A stretch of 64,000 bases of DNA, taken from NCBI GenBank assembly GCA_963814985.1, contig CAWFFV010000018.1, forward strand, positions 62,001-126,000, in the 5' to 3' direction. Shown here piece after piece: positions 18,824-27,578 of this stretch. The notes below the pieces were generated by a model. It did no database searches. It had not been told where the DNA came from and saw only the letters and a program-made list of their open reading frames with translations. Positions within the stretch are counted from its first letter, which is position 1; each line of letters begins with the position of its first letter. The position numbers and the translations under genes are program-made. The DNA is from CAWFFV01 sp963814985 (lineage in GTDB: Bacteria > Chloroflexota > Ktedonobacteria > Ktedonobacterales > Ktedonobacteraceae).

Positions 18824-20068
18824 CTATGCAGTTTTGTTGAGCGCGGGTAGCGATGTTAGAAGATGTCCGAGCCGTAGGGATTTTGTCTGAAGATAGCGGA
18901 AGTTATCTGCCGTAGGAACAGTTTCAAGGGGAACTCGCTCTATCATCATATTGCCCTCACGTAACGCTTGCGTTTTCTCAGGATTATTCGTCATAAGACG
19001 AGCAGCGGTAAGGCCCACATCGTGGAGGATCTCGATAGCATGGCTATAGGAACGGGCATCGATAGGATAACCAAGTTGCTCATTTGCTTCCAGCGTATCG
19101 CTACCATGCTCCTGTGAAAGATATGCTAGAAGCTTGCCTGCCAGTCCAATCCCACGCCCTTCCTGGGGCAGGTAAAGCAAGACACCTCTACCTTCAGCGG
19201 CAATGGCTCGTAAAGCCGCATGCATCTGAGCCTGGCAATCACATCGCTGGGACCCAAAGAGATCACCTGTCATACAGGCAGAATGCAGACGTAATAGAGG
19301 AGGACTCGCTTGTTGAGCTCGAAGGTCACCCAGCAGAAGGGCCAGGTAGTCTCGACCAGTCTCAATCTCACGATAGTGACGTAAACGAAATGTTGCTTCG
19401 GGCGTTGGCAATTGTGTCTCGCTGAGACAACTGACGCTATGTTGCGCACGATAGCCAGCAATGGTGTCTACTGAGAGGATACCAAGCCCCCACTTGCGTG
19501 CCAGATCAAGCAGTTCTTGTCCACGTGCCGCATCTCCATCCTTTCCCAGAATCTCACAGATCACCGCTCCTGGTTCCAGACCAGCCAGGCGCATCAGGTC
19601 AACGGCGGCCTCGGTATGGCCTCGTCGTTGGAGGGTTCCACCTGGTCTGGCACGTAATGGGAAAACATGCCCAGGGCTCACCAGATCTTGCGATCGCGTT
19701 GTCGGGTCAACAAGTGCACGGATTGTTGCAGCGCGGTCACGTGCGGAGATACCCGTCGTTGTACCAGAAAGAGCATCAACTGAGGCAGTAAAGCCTGTTC
19801 CTTGTAAGGGAGTACCATTTTTCTCGGCAAGAGGAATCTGCAAGGCATCGAGTCGCATCCCTGCAAGTGCGACACAGATGAGACCACATGCATTGCGAGC
19901 AAGAAAGTGAATGGCCTCCGGTGTGGCAAACTGCGCTGCCAGACAGAGATCGGCCTCGTTCTCACGGTTCTCATCATCACAGATAAGCACCATGCGTCCT
20001 GATCGCACCTCGCGAATGGCCTCAGTGATGGTCATACTGCGTCCAGCACTCTCCAGTGTATGTTCCAT
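18824..20068 (-). CDS. ribBA: Bifunctional DHBP synthase / GTP cyclohydrolase II
   Basis: Makes both starting precursors of riboflavin. Start ATG 20068 has AAAGGATGGAG upstream and leaves the expected short N-terminus; a longer frame from 20164 is unlikely. The RibB half (residues 1-205) has DDENRENEADL and RRGHTEAAVDL. The RibA half has the zinc ligands in SACMTGDLFGSQRCDCQAQ and the catalytic PQEGRGIGL. First gene of ribBA-ribH-ribE; ribD is not in the window and must be elsewhere. Confidence 0.93.
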   Translation of the reverse strand: MEHTLESAGRSMTITEAIREVRSGRMVLICDDENRENEADLCLAAQFATPEAIHFLARNACGLICVALAGMRLDALQIPLAEKNGTPLQGTGFTASVDALSGTTTGISARDRAATIRALVDPTTRSQDLVSPGHVFPLRARPGGTLQRRGHTEAAVDLMRLAGLEPGAVICEILGKDGDAARGQELLDLARKWGLGILSVDTIAGYRAQHSVSCLSETQLPTPEATFRLRHYREIETGRDYLALLLGDLRAQQASPPLLRLHSACMTGDLFGSQRCDCQAQMHAALRAIAAEGRGVLLYLPQEGRGIGLAGKLLAYLSQEHGSDTLEANEQLGYPIDARSYSHAIEILHDVGLTAARLMTNNPEKTQALREGNMMIERVPLETVPTADNFRYLQTKSLRLGHLLTSLPALNKTA

Positions 20069-20243
20069 AAGTTTTCTCCATCCTTTCTTGAATACAAGTG
20101 TTAGTGCCCTTCCCCAGGTATCTTCTGATGAGCATGACCGCTGCTTGAGTGGTTGCTTCGCCAATAGTAGAGATAAGTTGATGTATTCGAGATGGAGTGA
20201 GGGTCACAGGAAAGAGCCAGGACGAGGAGAACGCAAAGGCACA

Positions 20244-20285
20244 GTTGACAACCATAGTGGCATAATTGACAACCGCGATGGCATA
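20244..20285. repeat. Two 20-bp near-identical tandem units in the rib leader
   Basis: GTTGACAACCATAGTGGCAT is followed at once by ATTGACAACCGCGATGGCAT, 16 of 20 positions the same. They lie between the riboswitch and ribBA, in the expression-platform part of the leader, so alternative base pairing is possible but was not computed. Confidence 0.5.
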
Positions 20286-20354
20286 CTGCGCCAATGACGA
20301 GCACTACGTTTCAGAAAAAAACGCATGGAATTTCTCTTCACGAACATGCTCTCT

Positions 20355-20498
20355 TTGTCTTCTCCCATCCGGACTGTACCGTCGGCCCTGGAACTTCCCC
20401 AGGTCATGCCTCTATAAAAAGAGGCTCGCGGGCTTTACCGCCGATCAGGAATTGGGAAGGCCACAATATTGCTTTCCCTCACCTTGCCCCGAAGACAA
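20355..20498 (-). ncRNA. FMN riboswitch (RFN element)
   Basis: Read on the minus strand the element has the closing stem TTGTCTTC/GAAGACAA and the conserved blocks CTTCGGGGCAAGGTGAGGGA, GATCGGCGGTAAAGCCCGCG, AGGGCCGACGGTACAGTCC and GGATGGGAGAAG. These match the RFN consensus in order and spacing. It lies 286 bases before ribBA and should lower expression of the rib operon when FMN is high. Whether it acts on transcription or translation cannot be seen. Confidence 0.95.
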
Positions 20499-20626
20499 AT
20501 CGGTATTCAGTTGTACTCTACATAGTATGATAGCATATTTTTCTGTAACAAGACAAATGCGCAGGTTGATCAGGGAATCTATCTCCTTTGGTAACTTTCT
20601 CAGGCCATTTTCAGATTTCTCAGCGC

Positions 20627-20890
20627 AATGAGTCATCCCGAACTTTTCCGAGGCATGAAATGCCCTTTTTACTCGTTTGGCAAGCGGGAGTGCAGAGGGC
20701 GGCAGCCTTCTGCCGGGGTTCGGGGTGCCCCCGAAAAACATCTTTTCCTTCTTTTACTCGCCGCCTGCGGCGGCGAGAGAGGAAAAAGAAGCTATTGGGG
20801 ACACCAGGGTTTGGCAACCCGCAAGCCCCGGCAGGGAAACCCTGCACCCCCGGTTTTGGGAACTTTTGAAAAAGTTCGGGATGACTCATT
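20627..20890. repeat. 264-bp palindromic element with GTCATCCCGAACTTT ends
   Basis: Terminal inverted repeats of 21 bp start AATGAGTCATCCCGAAC on each side. The centre is a GC-rich hairpin (CTCGCCGCC-tgc-GGCGGCGAG). The right end also contains a GAACTTTT/AAAAGTTC hairpin. Reading frames crossing it in all phases are low-complexity and not called. A related element is at 56157-56418. Confidence 0.75.
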
Positions 20891-21218
20891 GTGGGGAGAA
20901 GACCAGAGTAGTTACTTACATAATCTCCATCATATATGTCAAGGTGAAAGATGATAATAGGGGCTATATTAATAATATATGCTATTACCTTGCATTCTAT
21001 TTTTTAACATGCATATAATAAATTGTTAGTCTCTTTAGCTTATCATTTCTTAGGGATCATCAATAATTAGCCAGTGCCAAACATGCAGAAGTCTCGTCAA
21101 CCACCGTCAGGGATGACTAAATCCCCTCATCGACAAAAAGCTTGATCGTACCTATCGACCAGGTTATGTACTGTAGCCAGATCTTGCCCATCTGGCGGCA
21201 AAAAGGAAAAGAAGACAT
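20891..21218. other. Gene-free AT-rich stretch
   Basis: About 330 bases after the palindromic repeat, markedly AT-rich at 20940-21060. No supported gene. The promoter of the secreted protein at 21219 is probably here, but no clear hexamer pair is claimed. Confidence 0.3.
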
Positions 21219-22810
21219 ATGTTCACTTCACGTCATCGTTTTTTTCTCATGTGTCTCACCATCGCCATTGTTTTTGTTAGCAGCCTGCTTATTCTCGCTC
21301 AGCATGGACCTCTCGCCCATGCTGCCAGCTACAACGTGCTCTTTGACAATGCTCATGCTGAAACTGCAGGCAATGCCGACTGGATTATCAGCACCAGCCA
21401 GCCAGACCCACTGGCTCAGAATGCAAATCCGCAAGTTGAAACAGATTGGACTGGTGGCCTCAGTTCCTGGGGTGTGGCTCTACAGCGTACGGGACGCTAC
21501 AGCCTCAAGACGAATACCAGTGCCCTCACTTATGGCGATACAGGAAATGCTCTCGATTTGAGTCACTTTAACGCACTTATTCTACCTGAACCAAACACAC
21601 TCTTTACCAGCAGCGAAAAGACCGCCATCCTCAGCTTCGTTAGTAATGGTGGGGGTCTCTTTATGATTGCTGATCACAATGGCAGTGACCGCAATAATGA
21701 TGGTAGTAATTCGTTGCACATCTTCAATGATCTGATGAACAACAACGGTGTGGGCAACGATGTCTTCGGTATTCAATTTGATGTTTTAAACATTGCTAAC
21801 GGAGAATCCTAACAACGATACCCCCAGTGCTGATCCTATCCTGAATGGTCCTTTTGGTACCGCTACCGGGAGCATCATTCGCAATGGCACAACCGAGACC
21901 CTCAACCCTTCCGACAACCCAAATGTACACGGCGTCATTTACCGTAGCGGCTTTTCCAACACTGGCACAACAGGCGCATTTGTCTCCCGCAGCGCCTATG
22001 GCAGTGGTCGTGTCGTCGCTGCTGGTGATAGTTCGGCAATTGACGATGGCACCTGCGAACCTGGTAACAAATGTTTTAATGGTTGGAATGATCCAGGGGG
22101 ACAGAATAATATCCTCTTCCCCAACGGTACCAAGTGGCTGGCCAGTGGCAATAGTAGTACAGGGACCCCCACTCCCACACCAAATCCTTCTCCCACGGCG
22201 ACTCCTTCTCCCACACCAAATCCTTCCCCCACAGCGACTCCTTCTCCCACACCAAATCCTTCCCCTACGCCGACTCCCTCCCCTACACCAAATCCTTCCC
22301 CCACGCCGACTCCCTCCCCTACACCAAATCCTTCCCCCACGCCCAATCCGAGCAATCTTATCATCAATGGCGGAATTCGAGAATGGTACTTCACCGTGGG
22401 TTGAAAGCTCTGGCCGTGGTTCTGAAATTATTAGCTCCTCAAACCCACATACAGGCTCTGCCAGCGCCTACCTCTGTGGCTATAACAATTGTGCCGATAG
22501 TATCTATCAGCAGGTCAGCATTCCTTCGGGGAGTTCGTCCGCAAGGCTGACCTACTTCTGGTACATGTCAACACAGGAGACTTCACACTCTCATGACAAA
22601 CTGAATGTTCAGGTACGCACGAGCAGTGGTACAGTCTTAACGACATTGCAGACGATTACCGATGGCAGTACTGCCAACGGTTGGCAGACCGCCAGTTACG
22701 ATGTCAGCGCCTACCAGGGGCAAACGATACAGATTGCCTTTGTATCCGCCGCTGGCATCAAACTCGTTACGAACTTTTACATAGATGATGTAGCGCTCAA
22801 CGTCGCCTGA
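21219..22810 (+). CDS. Secreted protein: GATase/DUF4350-like domain, P/T-rich linker, C-terminal carbohydrate-binding-like domain (two frameshifts)
   Basis: A signal peptide (LTIAIVFVSSLLILAQHGPLAHA) leads into a domain with VLFDNAHAETAGNADW and ALILPEPNTLFTSSEKTAILSFVSNGGGLFMIADH. This resembles DUF4350 or ThuA-like folds. The frame breaks near 21805 (true continuation ENPNNDTPSADPILNGPFG). A five-copy PSPTPNPSPT linker follows, and the frame breaks again near 22370. The C-terminal domain (FENGTSPWVESSGRGSEI...NFYIDDVALNVA) has the jelly-roll pattern of extracellular binding modules. The intact protein would be about 530 residues. Activity is unknown. Confidence 0.65.
22167..22350 (+). repeat. 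36-bp coding tandem repeat (PSPTPNPSPT linker)
   Basis: About five copies of a 36-base unit encoding a 12-residue P/T/S/N-rich linker. Copies differ mainly at third codon positions, so selection on the peptide is likely. Confidence 0.8.
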
Positions 22811-22829
22811 TCTTTGTTTGTGGGGGTGT

Positions 22830-23090
22830 TCAAGACTGACTACTGGATGGCAGGATGGCAATTGGCCCCACATTTTCATGGCTATATGTCACTCCTGCCA
22901 ACCTGGAGAGAGCCGCTAACATAGCTTCGACAATTTCCATGCGGCCCGCTGCTACGATATCGAGCAGTTGGGCCGCATCCACACTGATAGGCACTCCTGC
23001 TCTGGTAGCTTCCTCGGCAAGCATGTATAGCGTGATGTTGTGTTTGCATCTCGCTTCTTGAAACGAGAGTTGGGGAGCAACTTCACTCAC
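22830..23090 (-). CDS. Small conserved-looking protein of unknown function, second of a coupled pair
   Basis: An 86-residue protein starting at GTG 23090. That G is also the last base of the preceding gene's TAG (TAGTG), so the two are translationally coupled. The sequence (QEARCKHNITLYMLAEEATRAGVPISVDAAQLLDIVAAGRMEIVEAMLAALSRL) is mostly helical with no membrane segment. I do not recognise it. Its position just behind an IS66 relic could mean passenger DNA or simple chance. Confidence 0.55.
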   Translation of the reverse strand: MSEVAPQLSFQEARCKHNITLYMLAEEATRAGVPISVDAAQLLDIVAAGRMEIVEAMLAALSRLAGVTYSHENVGPIAILPSSSQS

Positions 23091-23314
23091 TATCTCACCA
23101 CCTTGTTGTAGGTGTCTACCATCAGGTCTATGGCTTGCTTTTCGCCCACAAGCCGTCCAAGTTGCTCCTGATACCACCCAAGCAGATAATATTTGTGGTT
23201 GATAATGGCATGTCTGGCAGTACTGGCAAAACCTGTCAGTCCTTGTTTCATAGCCTGACAGGTCAACTCGATGTCCTGTTGTAAACGCACAACTTCGCTT
23301 TTGTTCTCTTGCAT
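23090..23314 (-). CDS. Small helical protein of unknown function, first of a coupled pair
   Basis: A 74-residue protein from ATG 23314 with a strong AGGAGG 8-9 bases upstream. It is charged and helical (RLQQDIELTCQAMKQGLTGFASTARHAIINHKYYLLGWYQEQLGRLVGEKQA). The frame also reads through upstream into the IS66 relic's C-terminal residues (LRKQSRDVFSALEAI), but the ribosome binding site marks the real start. Function unknown. Confidence 0.6.
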   Translation of the reverse strand: MQENKSEVVRLQQDIELTCQAMKQGLTGFASTARHAIINHKYYLLGWYQEQLGRLVGEKQAIDLMVDTYNKVVR

Positions 23315-23319
23315 AATAG

Positions 23320-24760
23320 TAACTCCTCCTAAAATTTTTAGTATTGCCTCTAAAGCCGAAAACACGTCTCGGCTTTGTTTGCGCAAGCTCGACAAGTAGC
23401 CACGAATGCGACAAAAGGAGACGGCTCCCTCAACACTGCGAAAGGTGCCAGAGATTTATTGTTGGACTATGACCAACTGAACAACGCGCTCGGCGAGATT
23501 GTTGTCAAAAGGCACGACAAAGGTAGTACAAGAAAGCCAGGACCGCAATCTGGTGCTAGCGCAAGCGATCAAGCAAATAGCGGGCGGGATGTAGCTAGGC
23601 TCTGCCTCGATGAGGAGACGACGGAGCGCGAGGATGAACCTGATCCCTACAACAGCAGAGAAGAGAAACTGCGACTGCAGAGCAGTACGATTCTGCGAAA
23701 GGCTGCTAAGACCGAGGTGGCGGGCTAGATCGGTCGCTTCTACAACGAAGTCAGCAGGAGGATCATTTTGTGAGCGAAACACAAACAAAACTCTAGAGAA
23801 AGGAACGTCAACTAGAGCAAGATATGCAAGCAACAAAAGCTGTGTTGGCAACAGTAGAGGGAATGGGCTCTAAAAGAGTCAAGAAAGCTAGTAAGAACAA
23901 AGTGACTCAGGATGAGAATCTCAAAGAACGAGTCAAGTACTCAACTAGAAAGAAACTGATAATGGGTCAGAGAGGAGGTGCAGGTCAAAAGCAAAAGAGG
24001 CGCTGCGATACCACATAAAGCAAGGTTTCAAACTGATGGATCAACTAGGACTGACTCAGAGCGGTTTTGATCTGCTGCTAGACAGGCTTCAAGACGTAGA
24101 GCTGTAGCGCTAGATCACATGAAAGAGTGAGTTCACTACAACTGAACGCCGATCAAGTCTTTGAGCGACTTACTGCAGTTAGACATCGCGGAAGCAATTG
24201 TTGTGTGGTCAGATAGACAGCATGGCTCCGATCTGAGGCCCATACTGGGGGCTGTGACGCACACAAGGCCAGACTGCGCAGCTATATCACTGACAGTGCG
24301 GACATTACTACGATAGCTCTTCGTATAGCGTGACCTGCAAAGGGGGAGGAGCAGGCACGTCTATCAACTGCCGGCGTTAAATAGTCTAGACCGCAACCTC
24401 GGTCAAGTCTGCCTGGCAATGGTGACACTGGGTGACGTTGGGCAAACTGATCACTTCATCGGGGGCAGCGCTCATCTGCAATGTCTCAGGGTAGACCCGG
24501 TTGCCCTCCTGGCTTCTTCCCACTGCCAAGTGCGCAAACCTCTGGATCTGCTCTGCCGCGCAAAGCGGTCAGCAGAAGGGGCAACGAACTCACAGTGGCT
24601 GTCTCTGGCACGTTGCTCCTGCAACTGCTTGAACTGATCACTATGTAAACAAAATGAGCGCTTCCCAAAGAGTATGCCTCGTTTTCTCTTTGTGTATAAC
24701 GACATCGAACTCTCGTATTGCCTGTCCTCGACACTAAAAATTTCATGTCCACACTGATTA
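23320..24760 (-). pseudogene. IS66-family transposase relic (tnpC-like)
   Basis: Read on the minus strand, pieces of an IS66 transposase appear in order but in different frames with stops. They are SGKKPGGQPG (about 24500), a zinc-finger piece CHHCQADL with RRQLIDVPAPP (about 24400), YGPQIGAMLSI (about 24250), then far downstream PFDNNLAERVVQ (about 23500) and LRKQSRDVFSALEA (about 23350). Spacing is shorter than a full 1.5-kb gene, so internal deletions are likely. No terminal inverted repeats were identified. Confidence 0.8.
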
Positions 24761-24800
24761 ATGTAACATAAAATATATTTGTCTGTCAACATTTTTGATG

Positions 24801-24908
24801 TTCACATTTATAACATGCGTTCTCGTGGCTGTTTTTATAAAAATTGATCTTCTCCACACTTCACATTTTATGGCCTATAATATATTTGAAGCTAACATTT
24901 TTCACATT
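24801..24908. repeat. Three TTCACATT boxes upstream of the HTH gene
   Basis: TTCACATT occurs at 24801-24808, 24860-24867 and 24901-24908 in the AT-rich leader of the gene at 24945. Spacings of 59 and 41 bases differ by 18. They are candidate operator sites for its own HTH protein. Confidence 0.4.
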
Positions 24909-24944
24909 GAATTATTCATAACAACCAATAGAGAGGAGAACAAA

Positions 24945-25790
24945 ATGGCTAAATTGAGTGATAGATACTATACTGGAAGAGAGGTACAACGTAAGCTAAG
25001 CATAACAGAGCCAGCTTTACGTAACCTTGTTAACCAAAGAAAAATCAGAAAGATTATTCCTCCTGGCAAGCAATACGGCGTATACCTGAAAGAGGAAATA
25101 GACACTTATGCCGAAAAATGGCTGGCATTTCTTACTGCAAAAGAGCCACCGAAAACCATTTTTGAAATAGGCAAACCTGAAGATATGGAAAAGGTGTACA
25201 GCTTGGCAAAACGAGCTATTAGCCCTACTACAATGAATACTGAGTTGCGCCGATCCTGGCTAGAAAAAAATCCCGAAAGTTGCTATCTTGTAAAGCATGA
25301 TGATAAGGTAGTTGCATTCTTTCACCTTTTACCCCTAAAACATGAATGTCTAATGCAATTCATGGAAGGCAGAATAAGAGGATGGGACATAGCAGCAAAT
25401 AATGTAGAGCCATTTCAGGAAGGTAAAAATCTTGAATGTCTGGCTATTATTGCCAGTGAGCCAGATGTGGGAGAAACGGCGAGGATGCATTATGTTACAG
25501 TACTCTTACGGGGTCTCAGAAGAGAAGTAGGTAAACTCGGAAGAAGAGGGGTTACCATCACAAAGATTTATGCAACCAGTGAGACCCCAACGGGTATAGC
25601 TATGTCCATACACGCAGGAATGGAAGAATATGGCCCAAGACTTGGTAAAAGATTAACATTCGTCATAGATACAGAAAAGTCTACATCATTTTTGCTTGAT
25701 TTATATAAAGCGGAGCTAAAAGAATGGAGAAAAGAACAGGAGAAACATACAAAAACTGCTAGCCGAGAAAACCATAATACCCTCTCCTAG
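24945..25790 (+). CDS. HTH/excisionase-like N-terminus fused to an acyltransferase-like domain
   Basis: A 281-residue protein starting at ATG 24945 (GAGAGGAG upstream); the longer frame from 24795 lacks a ribosome binding site. Residues 8-55 resemble a MerR/excisionase-type winged helix (YYTGREVQRKLSITEPALRNLVNQRKI...QYGVYLKEEIDTYAEKW). Residues 80-260 have a GNAT-like feel (SCYLVKHDDKVVAFFHLLPL, LECLAIIASEP, ITKIYATSETPTGIAMSIHAGMEEYG), though the acetyl-CoA loop is not clear. Codon use is AT-rich (AAA, ATA) unlike neighbours, suggesting acquisition. Function unknown. Confidence 0.6.
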   Translation: MAKLSDRYYTGREVQRKLSITEPALRNLVNQRKIRKIIPPGKQYGVYLKEEIDTYAEKWLAFLTAKEPPKTIFEIGKPEDMEKVYSLAKRAISPTTMNTELRRSWLEKNPESCYLVKHDDKVVAFFHLLPLKHECLMQFMEGRIRGWDIAANNVEPFQEGKNLECLAIIASEPDVGETARMHYVTVLLRGLRREVGKLGRRGVTITKIYATSETPTGIAMSIHAGMEEYGPRLGKRLTFVIDTEKSTSFLLDLYKAELKEWRKEQEKHTKTASRENHNTLS

Positions 25791-25830
25791 CCACCTCTAT
25801 AAACCCAACTGACAAGAAAACACCCAGGAT

Positions 25831-25868
25831 CTCTACTTCTTGTCAAGTAGAGGTCTTGAGCATCTTTT
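25831..25868 (+). terminator. Terminator after HTH gene
   Basis: CTCTACTT pairs with AAGTAGAG (25831-25852) around a six-base loop, with a T-run at 25863-25867. Confidence 0.6.
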
Positions 25869-26012
25869 TCCTCAATCCTTCAAAGGGGGGCTTTCCTTAC
25901 GAGAAAATTTGTTGGGTTGTAGCTCCAAGTCCGGTATTGTCGTATGATCTCAAAATGATCTATACTATACTTGATTTCGTTTTTGTTCCTTGTATTCGTG
26001 AAAAGATACTGA

Positions 26013-26553
26013 ATGAAAGTGAGGAAGTTCATGGAGGAAATACGTTTCTTCCTTACGGAGAAGGATTTCTGGTATTACCAGCTCTACTCAATTTCCCGTC
26101 GTCGCAGCTTCTTTCTTTTACCTCTTCTTTTAATACTCGTCATAGGAAGCACGTTGCTTTTGGATGGTTTATCATTCTCCGCAGCGATACTTCCTTTCCC
26201 TGCTCTTTCTGCTTCTTTTGACACTTGTTTTTTTCTTGCTATTACGACAGAGAGCCTTGAAAGTCGTCCTGGGAGTCAGTAAAAGGGGTGAACTTCTTAT
26301 CACTATTGACTCCCAGGGTATTCGACAAAAAAATGATCTGAGTAATTCGACGGCTTCCTGGAAGATAATTCAAGCGATCCAACAGGATAAGCACAATTTG
26401 TACTTTCTTCTTGATAACCCAGGTTCGCGGGTCATTATGGCTTTTCTGATTCCCAAACATGCTTTTCCGAGTCTGGAAGAGGCTGAAGGCTTTTTCGAGC
26501 GGGCACGTAGATATTGGCATGATCAAGCCGAGCAAATCATTCCAGTTCATTGA
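26013..26553 (+). CDS. YcxB-like membrane protein (frameshifted near 26180)
   Basis: The frame opening at 26013 gives VRKFMEEIRFFLTEKDFWYYQLYSISRRRSFFLLPLLLILVIGSTLL, the N-terminal part and first helix. The second helix and the soluble domain (RALKVVLGVSKRGELLITIDSQGIRQKNDLSNSTASWKIIQAIQQDKHNLYFLL...IPKHAFPSLEEAEGFFERARRYW) are in another frame to 26553. Together they match the YcxB family: two helices and a PH-like domain. The exact start (26013 or 26031) is open. The role of the family is not known. Confidence 0.6.
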
Positions 26554-26806
26554 TTGAGGCAGTTCTCCTCCTGTGATGATGAGTTGTCCATCTGCAACGT
26601 TACCCAACAGTCGTCGCCTTGGTGGGAAGTGCTGAATATGCCCCAAAAGTGATTTTGAGTGGGTAGAGAGTTTCTGACAATTTCATTATCGATGCCGGTA
26701 GTGAAGATTGGCTTTGTCAGTGCGAAAAGCAGGGTTGTTGCGCGTGACTTATCCTCGTTGTAAAGCGGACTATATAGAAACCACTCCCAACTTATTATAA
26801 CTCGAC

Positions 26807-27312
26807 TCAGTAGCAAAAAAACCTCTGGTGTTCACTGGGAAAGCTGCGAGAACTGGCAGGAGAAACAAAATGTGCAAGATAATCATGTGGGCGGATGCGG
26901 TTTACGATTCTCTTGGCGGTACCATTAAGCCATGCACTCACAAAATGCGACACAATAAGGAGTACACCCTCTAAGTACAAGCGAGCCAGCGCAAAAGCCA
27001 GACCAGTGAGGATTGCCAGGATATTAAACAGCATCACATTACTTCCAAGATAGCTCACCACAAGAGCTGCGTTTGTCAACCAATGGACTTTGTGGGAAAG
27101 GCACCATTGTGTAATTGCTAAATCGCCATCAAGGATTTGATGCTTATGGACAAACCAGCCAAGCAAGGTGAAAGCTCAAAAATCACAAGCGCTGTAATGA
27201 TCAAGGAGACTGCCCACGTATCACGTAATTCCTGCTGTCTGACTTGCATCCCGTGTTCTGTCAGGACGGTATTGACCGGATGAGTTTTCTCTTGAGAAAT
27301 ATCTGATCTCAT
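26807..27312 (-). pseudogene. PAP2-type phosphatase, truncated and frameshifted
   Basis: The N-terminal piece starts at 27312. The frame shifts near 27165 and continues (VHKHQILDGDLAITQWCLSHKVHWLTNAAL). Motif 1 is K-R-I-V-N-R-I-R-P and motif 2 begins as FPSEH where FPSGH is usual. The frame ends at once after this, and no third histidine motif was found downstream in any minus frame. Loss of the catalytic C-terminus makes this a likely inactive relic of a membrane lipid-phosphate phosphatase. Confidence 0.7.
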
Positions 27313-27578
27313 TGCTACTTTCCTCTCACAACGAGCATAAATACAAGACTAGCCTGACCTGCATGTTTAATATATATACAACTGTACAACAAAAAAATTT
27401 TTTTTGTCAAGTGTTCTCAGTTTTCATTGCGCCTTGCTCCTTTCACCTGCTCATAAGTAAAAGGACTTACATAGTTTAATGGAGAATATCTCCGTTTATA
27501 AATGCTTTATTTTTTCTTCTAACTCTAGTGTGATGCCTTTACCCGAAAATACTGGTTCCCTATAATTTGTAAATTGAT

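Noticed and set aside
20069..20294. Small frame in the rib leader as a leader peptide
   Set aside because: It overlaps the ribBA start in another frame and has no convincing ribosome binding site.
20588..21018. Several overlapping 90-110 codon frames on both strands
   Set aside because: They cross the palindromic repeat and are mirror images of each other; the proteins are low-complexity.
22167..22350. Possible CRISPR-like array
   Set aside because: Units are tandem without unique spacers and keep an open reading frame.
21845..22360. Proline/leucine-rich N-terminal part of a long frame, and a glycine/valine repeat frame on the minus strand
   Set aside because: Both are out-of-phase readings of the P/T linker repeat; only the part after 22370 is real coding sequence.
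23375..24018. Plus-strand frames of 60-117 codons in the IS66 relic
   Set aside because: The recognisable peptides are on the minus strand; plus frames have no ribosome binding site or family.
26547..26816. Minus-strand 89-codon frame as the missing PAP2 C-terminus
   Set aside because: It lacks the SRxxxxxH-like third motif and membrane helices.
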